Of a stretch of 19,704 bases of DNA, positions 8,762-16,650 are shown piece after piece. The stretch is from Thermomucor indicae-seudaticae. Its lineage: Eukaryota; Mucoromycota; Mucoromycetes; Mucorales; Lichtheimiaceae. Location of the stretch: the NCBI GenBank assembly GCA_000787465.1, contig JSYX01000621.1:1-19704 (forward strand), written 5' to 3'. Within the stretch, counting starts at the first letter, position 1, and each line of letters opens with the position of its first letter. The notes below the pieces were generated by a model. The model had not been told where the DNA came from. It did not search any database and saw only the letters and a program-made list of their open reading frames with translations. The translations under genes and the position numbers were made by a program.

Positions 8762-10195
8762 TTAAAATGCGGGGAATTCTGACCGGTAAGTTTCTGCGTA
8801 TCTCTTTTGGCCATATGGGAGAATGGGTTCATCGTATCGGTCAAAGCAAGTTGAGTCGTCGTCTCCTTTCAGTTCCGGACGGAACGGTGCTTCCACGTTC
8901 CGTTTCCGAAGCTCTTCGAAATCAATGCCAGCGAAAAATGGATGATCCTTGATGTCACGAGCCCCGTCTTCCATGTTTCCGTATCGTCGAGATAGGTCAG
9001 GTGTCAAGAGTCCTAGCAACAAATTCTTGGCGACAGGGCTGATTTCTTCAGACCACGGTACTCGACAGTCCAAGATTTGTTCGTAGAGATCAACCGGGTT
9101 CTTTGCTCTAAAGGGTGGCCGTCCCACAAGCATTTCGTAGATCAGGACACCGAGACTCCACCAGTCCACAGCCTTGCTGTATCCCTTGGATCGAATGATT
9201 TCTGGTGCGACGTAGTCTGGTGTGCCGCAAACCGTCCAGGTAACGTCTGGTACTTGTTTAGCGAATCCAAAGTCGACCAGCTTCACATGACCTTCAGCAT
9301 CCAGCAAGATGTTTTCGGGTTTCAAGTCGCGGTAAGCAATGTCGCGTTCATGCAGATATTCAAGGGCAAGAATGACTTCAGCTGCGTAGAATTTGGCTAC
9401 GTCTTCAGTAAATCGCTATTCAAATGATCATTATGTTAGTCCTCAAATACACAAGAGAGTCAGATATCTGAATGGTTCTTACCTTTTGTTTTCTCAATAT
9501 TCGGAATAATTCGCCACCAGGGCAGTATTCCATGACGAAGAACAAGTGGGTATCATCTTGAAAAGTATCGATGAGGTTGACGACAAATGCATGCGAGACT
9601 GTGCTCATGATGGCTTGCTCATTGTTGATATGTTGGGTTTGGCGTCGCTGGACGACATCGTACTTGTTGAGTATCTTGATCGCATAATGCTGGCCATTGT
9701 GACGGTTTTTCGCTAAATGAACACGACCGAAGGTACCAGTGCCTAGTGTCTGCTTGATAATGTAATCTTCAAGACTCGTCTTTCGTTTCGGTTTTTCAGG
9801 TGCTGCTTTGATTTCAGGAGATGTCGGGGCTGTTGATGGAGGTGTAGCAAGTTGTTGGTCGTTATCGTCAAAGATACTGTTGCGACTATTTTTCCGAGAG
9901 CCAGCTCTGGGTGATGATAGTGGTGTAATTAAAGAGCTTCTGCGGGATGGTGAGTCTAAAATAATCAGATGAGTACCATGGATACATCGCACTGTCCAAA
10001 TTTGTATAGTGCCTTACCATGTAAGCAGAGTGAACTTACAGAGGAGGAGGATGATGGTGATGACGGGAATTCCATATGAGGTGGTTGATCGCTCAATGAT
10101 GTGGTGGTACAAGAGAGTCCAGGGTTTACTCTCTTCTTTTTCCCACTTGGCCATCGAGTCAATAGAGATCCAACGCCCTTGCCGATTGTATTCAT
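8762..10195 (-). CDS. pkaC: cAMP-dependent protein kinase catalytic subunit (PKA)
   Basis: Exons are 10195-10018, 9955-9483 and 9415-8762, giving 434 aa. This AGC-family kinase is held inactive by the cAMP-binding regulatory subunit and phosphorylates Ser/Thr after basic residues. The visible motifs are spaced as in mammalian PKA: glycine loop GTGTFG (131-136), ATP lysine K153, alpha-C glutamate E172, catalytic loop YRDLKPEN with D247, DFG aspartate D265, and activation-loop threonine T278 in TWTVCGTPDY. The chain ends exactly at the hydrophobic motif FPAF, as PKA does. The N-terminal 120 residues are low-complexity, Ser/Pro-rich and variable in this family. They include RRSS (64-67), a possible PKA-type site. 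The first intron uses donor GTAAGG at 10017, the one that keeps frame. The gene is tail-to-tail with the F-box gene. Confidence 0.95.
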
Positions 10196-10241
10196 TTTCT
10201 ACTTCTCTTTTTCTGCACCTGTTGCTCTTCATTCTCCGTCC

Positions 10242-10285
10242 CTTTTATATGATTCCGCGATCGATAATAGGGTTTCACTTTTATA
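10242..10285 (-). promoter_or_regulatory. Two TATA-like boxes upstream of PKA
   Basis: On the minus strand TATAAAAG occurs twice, at 10285-10278 and 10249-10242. These are about 83-90 and 47-54 bp before the PKA start codon. Position and sequence fit TATA elements. The nearer one may fall within the 5' leader. Confidence 0.45.
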
Positions 10286-11371
10286 AAAGGATTTTTAAAG
10301 ACAGCTAGAGATACGAACAGATAGAGCGCTGTCTCTAAATGGAATGATATCATATCTTAAAAGAAAATTTGGGCCCTGAATATAAAGCCCGCCTGCCAAC
10401 GGCTAAAGCTTTGTGATAAGGCAGAATTTTATCAAAATAACGATACATTATCACGTGTCAACAAAAGCTTCAAATAATATACGGCTATATGTGTACACGT
10501 ATTTACAGACGTTCATCACATTTTTATTCGGTAACTGAACTTATTCGGCAGCATCGTATGTGAAGCCGGCCAGTTTACTGCGGATTGTCATAATACCAGG
10601 GCTGCTCCACATTTTGAGGTCGGGCACGTTTCCCCCACAGCGGTTTCTGAATCTACTTGACACCTGGCCCCTTGGCAACGGCCCTTGTTACTGTGGTTGT
10701 ACCACGACCAATTCGTTATAGTAGACCGCTATCATGCTTTATCAACGGATATATATAAAGTTTTGATCTATAAGCATATGCAAAGACAAATGTTATTCGC
10801 TAGTGGGCATATGCTTGTCATTTCGCTGACCGTCGGAGTACGGAGGGGCCATGTTCAAGAAAAAGACGAGGCTTTCCTAAAATAGTAACGGGATAAACCG
10901 TTTGCCGGAATTGCAGCAAGACCTGTTCTGGAACAAAAATCTTGATGCGACGTTTGCGCGCTGTTAACTATCCCGACACATATGTTAACGAAGTCCCGCG
11001 TGGCGTGATTCATGATAAACATGATGCTATTTTAGCGTAAGAAGAAATTGACGGCAAACAGTCAAGGTATAATGCTGCGTCATACAGATATTCACTGTCG
11101 ATTGCTACCGTAAGCAATTGCTTATGGAGAATCTCACTTTAGAACTTTAATCGCAGATGATGCGACGACTGGCGTCCAATACGTAAGATCCAGATACGTC
11201 ATTTTTGCCGCAAGGTGCCCTGCGAAGATCTGCTAATGATAACGCAGCGTGATTGAAAGTTTACGTCGGGGGTGATGCTTGCATTAATCAAAAACAAATG
11301 AAATCTAGATCTCGTACCAGAAAACGAACATTTTGATCTATACCAGGGATCTTGATTATATAATACAGATG
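10286..11371. other. Intergenic region: PKA promoter side and cystathionine gamma-synthase 3' side
   Basis: This is about 1.1 kb with no convincing ORF and no RNA gene found. It should contain the PKA promoter and, at its right end, the 3' UTR of the synthase. A perfect 14-bp palindrome (TAAGCAATTGCTTA, 11111-11124) is the only notable structure. The 66-codon frame at 10685-10885 has no protein-like character. Confidence 0.5.
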
Positions 11372-13452
11372 CTATTCGATGGCGTCAAGTGCTTTCTTGA
11401 ATATATCCAGTAAGTTCTGCCGTTCTTCCAAGCCAACGCTAACTCGTACTAGGTATCGTGATACGCCAAACTGTTCGGCCCAGTCTAGTTCAGTATAATG
11501 TGCTAAGATAGTGTAAGGGCTGGCAAGGGTGAAGTTAGTGCCCAGGGAAGGACCCTTAGCGCAGTGAAGATTGTCGTAAAATTGCTGAGCCGCCTTTTCA
11601 CTATGAAGCTCCATCGAGAAAAGACCACCATATCCACCTTCGGGCCGCTTTACGGCATCATAATGTTCCCGACAAACAAACTTCGGGTAATACACAGACG
11701 ATACTAATGACAAAACTGAGATACGGAATGGCCAGTAATATTGACACCATGTCTCCTTTACCTTTTGGATGCGTTGACAAATAATCACATAATGCTTCAG
11801 CATTCTCGTTGATAATCTGTGAACGAGCCTTGAAATTCCGGGAATTACGCTCCAAAAACAGTGCATCTTCGCACCAGACCAGGTCTTCATAGTTTTCTTC
11901 CTGATACTTTTTGATGCCGTCATAGTATTTACGCTTCGGGTTCAAGACCATGCTTTCAGTGTAAAAAAGAAGAACGCATATTTAGCAAATGCAACTTGAC
12001 TTTGAACTGAGCAAGCTTCATTGGTTACCTGCCACCCATAACATTACTGTCACCCGAAAAGACCTTTGTCAGACTACTGACAACCATATCAGCATACTCA
12101 AGCACTCCGACATTACAAAAGTTTCCAATGGTCTCATCGACCACGATCATAAAGTCATATTCGTCAGCAAGCTGGCGTAAGCGTTTCAGATCAGGCGATT
12201 TCAACAATGGGTTTGATGGAACTTCACAAAACAACGCCAAAATACGTTCACCCGAGGCCAGCAGCGTTTCCAGCTCATCAATACTTTTATCATCTCCTTG
12301 ACCGTAAAAGTGGCAACCAGCGCCAAATTTTTGCAGAATCTTTAGCGTATCCGTGTAAGGGAACCTAGATCAAACACGCCTTCCACTGTGAGCAATGCTC
12401 CCTGATTGGTGTAGCATAATTTTATCTCATTTACCCAAAACAGACGCTCTTACGTGAGTCATCGCCAACTGCCATGGCACTCTGATGCGCATGGAAGATT
12501 GCGCTCATACCGCACGGATACAGATAGACATCATCCTCGGACAATCCCTTCATGCCACGATCGCCTTGCAAGGCACGCTGACTTTCCAGTTCCGAGGGCG
12601 TGGCCTTTGAAATGCCTTTGATGTCGCTATCTTCGTCCGTAATAATACCAGCGATGCGGCGGCGAAGCGCTACCTTGGCATGGTCTGCAAACTCCAGAGG
12701 AAGATTACGTCCGTAGCGTTCCTCCAGGTAAGTCAATTGCTCAGCTTCACATTGCTCTTCTTCTTCCTTGTTGTTCTCCTCGGCTTGTTGTTGCAGCGCT
12801 TTTCGCGTATAGCGTGGATGAGCGCGCTTCACAGCGGTTGCTGCTTCGTCCGTCGATTTTTTCGTGGATTGTTTCGATTTCCCGGTCATATCGAGGATTC
12901 TCAAGCCGTACTCTGCCATGCGGGACGAAAAAATGTCACCACTGTGTTGCCAAAATTGCTTGGCGACTTTGAACGCTTCTTTCGGAAATAGGACCATGTA
13001 GACCGGTACAGACTGCATTTTACTCTTACGAGTGTCGTCTTCGGGGGGACAAATCACGAACTCGACGATTCGAACCGTACACTCCTCAGGATAGTATCGC
13101 TTAATGAATTCCCGGCAACGCTCGGCGACCTTTCTCGAAGGGAACAACATGCCAGATTCCGTCGGCTTGCCGAACTTGGCCAACAGTTGTGCACATAGCT
13201 ATCAGTATCAGATACGAGTCAATATACGTTCCTCCTCATTGCTGCGCACTTTTCACTGTATTGAACCTTTTGAATAAGAGGGTGAATGAAGAAGCGCGGG
13301 TAGCCGCATTCCATTTTTGAGGTTACTCTCGGATCTCCCTCTTCGTACATAATATTGTCTTGCCATTTGGGAAACATGACAGACACAGCATGAGGCGTGT
13401 GTGCTGGAATTGACGCACCAACATCCTTGGGCGGTTCCGGTACAATGGACAT
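11372..13452 (-). CDS. STR2: Cystathionine gamma-synthase, fungal STR2/met-7 type
   Basis: Exons are 13452-13267, 13198-12435, 12364-12029, 11952-11762 and 11703-11372, giving 602 aa (yeast Str2 is of similar size). This PLP enzyme joins cysteine to an activated homoserine to make cystathionine, on the route to methionine. The fungal form has a long N-terminal half with the typical [17 protein letters not shown] and [12 protein letters not shown] segments, then a Lys/Glu-rich low-complexity insert around [20 protein letters not shown] and NNKEEEEQ. The catalytic half shows [22 protein letters not shown], the PLP-ring aspartate D393 in VVDET and the Schiff-base lysine K417 in [12 protein letters not shown]. 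The C-terminus has [12 protein letters not shown] and [11 protein letters not shown]. The first intron has the unusual donor AAG|GTTCAA, and the last one has two in-frame acceptors 12 nt apart. Confidence 0.9.
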
Positions 13453-13664
13453 TAGCAAAAATACGGGAATACTTTGCTGATGCTGTTTCCGGGAATTGGA
13501 TGTGTCACATCAATTTTTTGCCGTGACCTTTTCCCGTATCCATGCCAAAATGCTGCTGACTGAATTGCCTTATAACGTTCTACATGTCTAGTACAAACCG
13601 TGAGATCTTCAGCAAGCTCATAGTGCTTTCAACGTTGACAACTAAGGCCTACTATTGAAATAGA

Positions 13665-13883
13665 ATGGGTACCTCAACAACAGCAGCAATAGAGTGCAAA
13701 AGGGTCGAACTGACACTACATAGTCCGTCTTCAAAGAAACAGCGCATATCAACGCTGTGCTTTACACCACCAAAACCTAGTTACCCAAAAAGACGTTACT
13801 TATCCTCTACACATGTGAGATTGAGTCAATGCAAAACTTGTCGAATGCTTGAATTTATTAATAAGAGTATTGGATGCCTCTAA
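13665..13883 (+). CDS. Small hypothetical ORF (72 aa)
   Basis: I do not recognise it. It starts with ATG at 13665 and is basic, with a Ser/Lys-rich middle (TLHSPSSKKQRISTLCF) and a proline/lysine segment (TPPKPSYPKRRYL). It lies between the divergent cystathionine gamma-synthase start (213 bp away) and the CCT2 3' end. Its stop (13881-13883) overlaps the CCT2 stop (13880-13882) on the other strand. It may be a short gene, a first exon or chance. The overlap with the probable CCT2 poly(A) signal counts against it. Confidence 0.2.
   Translation: MGTSTTAAIECKRVELTLHSPSSKKQRISTLCFTPPKPSYPKRRYLSSTHVRLSQCKTCRMLEFINKSIGCL
13854..13859 (-). promoter_or_regulatory. Poly(A) signal AATAAA of CCT2
   Basis: A minus-strand AATAAA lies 21-26 nt past the CCT2 stop codon, in the expected place for 3'-end processing. 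Confidence 0.55.
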
Positions 13884-15951
13884 GCCGTTCTTTGGCTATA
13901 TGGAAAGCATTGTCAGGCCAGCTTGAATGAATGGTTGCGGTTGAGCGACTTACCGAGGGGCGCATCGGATAATGTCGTCCACTCTCAGGATCATTTCTGC
14001 TGCTTCCGATGCAGAAAACAGAACCTGCTTCTTAAGCTTGAAAGATTCTGTGATACCCAATTCGCGTACATCGGCCACAGTGCCATTTGTCATATCAAGA
14101 CCATAGGTTGATTTTCCTTCGTAATGTGCTGCTCTTAACTGAGCCACAAGTTCTGATGAATCGAAACCAGCATTATCGGCCAGAATGGTTGGCATCTGGC
14201 GCAGAGCCTTTGCGAACGATTCTGCCGCAATAGCCTTCTTGCCAGCCGTCTTGGCAGCAGCATCATCCACAGCTTTAGACATCAACATTTCAGTACAACC
14301 ACCGCCGAGCACCGTGCGAGGTTCACGGACAGTTTGTGACAGGACAGACAATGCGTCATGTAAGGACCGCTCAGCTTCATCAAGCAGCTGTTGTGTAGCA
14401 CCTCGCAAAACGATAGTGCATGCCTCACCAGCAGCAACACCAGAGAATTTGATAAGCTACGGAGACACTATCAGTAAACAAATATTCCTTCAGACCGATG
14501 TTGAACCGAACCTTGTCCTCGCCAATAATGATTTCTTCAATAAGGTCACAGTGACCCAGTTTGACCAACTCAGGATGATCAAACGTCGAAGCGATTTCGC
14601 CACCTAGTGGACATATGCATTAGGCATCAACGTAAAGTCGGGTTGGAAAATTTACTTACCAGTAACAAGTGCTAGCCGCTCGACACCCTCGAAGTCAGCG
14701 TGTTCAATGCTTGCAATACCAGCGTCAGCAAAAAGTTGCTCGGGCCAGTTGTAAATCAATTGACGGTTGACAAAACAGTTGATGCCGTGTGCCTTGATCT
14801 TTTCCACCTTTGCTTTCATCTTGTCGCGCTCCGCACGCTCCAACTCAGCCAATTTACCAGTCGCATCGACGCGAACTCGTGCACCGAAAATCTTGATCTT
14901 GTCAGTATCCATAGCTGAAGACCAGTTAGAGCCACGAGACAATGGAAGCTTTTAACTTTGGTCACGTACGAGTATTGGCAATAAGAATCTTTGCGTTCTC
15001 CACTCTCTTGGGGCAGTTAACGCCGATCTTTTTATCCAGAATAAAACCTGAAAGATAGACGGGGGATGTCAGTATGAAAAAGATTCTTCGTACCAAATCC
15101 CAAATGGGTTACCTTCATCCAAGTACGAGTCGACTAACCGTCCACCTGGCTTCTTGATAATCTGAATGTTCTCCAAGTTGGTAGAACCCTTTAACCGGAG
15201 TACAGCGTCGACTGCCAATTTAGCAAAGTATTCCTTGTCTTGTGACAGAACCTTTGAGCTTAGCGTTGTCTTTGCAATGTTGATCAAATCCTGCCGGAAA
15301 GCTGCTTCATCTGCACTGTGATCCACAGCACTGGCCTCAAGTGCTCTGTAAGCTGCGGCGGAAGCAAGACGGTAGCCCTCGATAATTGTTTGAGGATGGA
15401 TGCGCTGGTTGACCAATCGTTCCGCTTCCCTCAAGAGTTCAGCGGCCAGGACACACACTGACGTAGTGCCGTCACCGACTTCGTCATCTTGCACCTTTGA
15501 AATGTTGACAAGAATCTTGGCTGCAGCATTATCCAGAGCGATCGATTTCAGAATAGTCGCGCCATCGTTCGTGACCAGGATCTCGCCAGTAGACGCTGAC
15601 TGGAGAATTTTGTCCTGAAAAGCAGCTTGTAAGTACTTATTTTTTGTCTCTTTGACAGCTCCAAGAAAATACAATCGACAGTACCATGCCCTTAGGGCCC
15701 AATGTACTCTTAACGAGATCGCCAACAGCTATGGCACCAATGAATGAAGACTGAGGGGTTAATCGACGTTAGTATGCGTTATTACTTCCTTTCCTTCCAT
15801 TGACAGATGACTTGCCAAACGCGCATTTTCCGCTCGTTCCTCGGTTGCTTGTTCTTGGAAAATTTGTACTGGCGCCAGAGACTAAATCATAAATGTGAGA
15901 ATCTCATCGGCTGCAAATCTTAGAGCCAAATTAGCCAAGATCCCTTACCAT
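13880..15951 (-). CDS. CCT2: T-complex protein 1 subunit beta (CCT2/TCP-1 beta)
   Basis: Exons are 15951-15949, 15881-15816, 15750-15685, 15614-15113, 15047-14970, 14914-14660, 14603-14512, 14456-13954 and 13895-13880. They give 526 aa, matching the family (about 527-535). CCT2 is one of eight subunits of the cytosolic TRiC/CCT chaperonin, which folds actin, tubulin and other proteins with ATP. Group II chaperonin motifs are clear: TLGPKGM (39-45), NDGATIL (61-67), GDGTTSV (92-98), AKILIANT and GGGCTEMLM. Beta-specific stretches are [20 protein letters not shown] at the N-terminus, [15 protein letters not shown] and [15 protein letters not shown]. The C-terminus is CAPRQRTA. The first coding exon holds only the ATG and the last only 16 nt. 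Intron 2 is best read as GC-AG, and intron 7 has donor AAG|GTTCGG. Confidence 0.95.
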
Positions 15952-16611
15952 CTTTTTTTAATTGGAGTAGTAGATGAGGTTGGGAGCACGTCCCGAAATT
16001 TTCGGTTTCAAATCTTCGAGAAGCCGGAGGGTCAAAATTGGCTCACAGCGCCAAACTTGAAGTTTCCTCAAGGACAATGCAACAATTGAAAAGACCCATT
16101 TCATGCAGCTGAACAGATCTTGATAAAAAGACAAGCGACTACCCGGATCTGGGCCACATCATTTGTCGTCTCCAAAAGTGCCCACCATCTAGTTGTTTAA
16201 CTTTATAATATATGGTCTTTCTGTATCTGAGTATTGGTTGCATTGGCTGACCCGACCTCGACTTGACTCGATCCATTCACTATAAACCGCACAGAACCAG
16301 CTCATAAAAGTATGTACAGAGGCTTCTTTGAGCGTGCCTCATCGTGGAGTCAGCAAGTTATTCTGTTGAGTATTTTGGCCTTCTCTCCGATAAACTCCCC
16401 CAGACTTGCTTTGGGCTAATATTCTTACCAGTGGAGGGGGACTTTGATGGAGCAGAGGCAGGTTGTTGATTACGTTCAACAGAGTCAGGGCCTCCGCACA
16501 CACCTCCCCTTGCCTAAGGCTACAGTAGCATCAGAATGAGTTTCACCGAGAAAGCTATTGCGAATAAAAACAACGATGATTATCACGACTTTTTGATGCA
16601 ATGTAAAACGT
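15952..16611. other. Intergenic region: CCT2 promoter and leader, catalase 3' side
   Basis: No gene was found. The right end holds the catalase 3' UTR and the left part the CCT2 promoter. Near the CCT2 ATG are a 13-nt palindrome CCGAAATTTTCGG (about 60 bp upstream) and TTCGAGAA, which resembles two heat-shock-element half-sites. The motifs AGGGG (16435-16439) and CCCCT (16506-16510) match the stress-response element core but are short enough to occur by chance. Confidence 0.4.
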
Positions 16612-16617
16612 TTTATT
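16612..16617 (-). promoter_or_regulatory. Poly(A) signal AATAAA of the catalase gene
   Basis: A canonical minus-strand AATAAA lies 34 nt after the catalase stop codon (TAA at 16653-16651). Confidence 0.55.
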
Positions 16618-16650
16618 GAATGCTATGATAAGCAATAGCTTGACAATAGC

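Noticed and set aside
14185..14607. 140-codon plus-strand frame
   Set aside because: It is antisense to CCT2 exons 7-8.
15996..16024. Heat-shock element upstream of CCT2
   Set aside because: Only one TTCnnGAA pair is properly spaced, and it lies about 70 bp from the ATG, possibly within the leader. This is too weak to call as a site.
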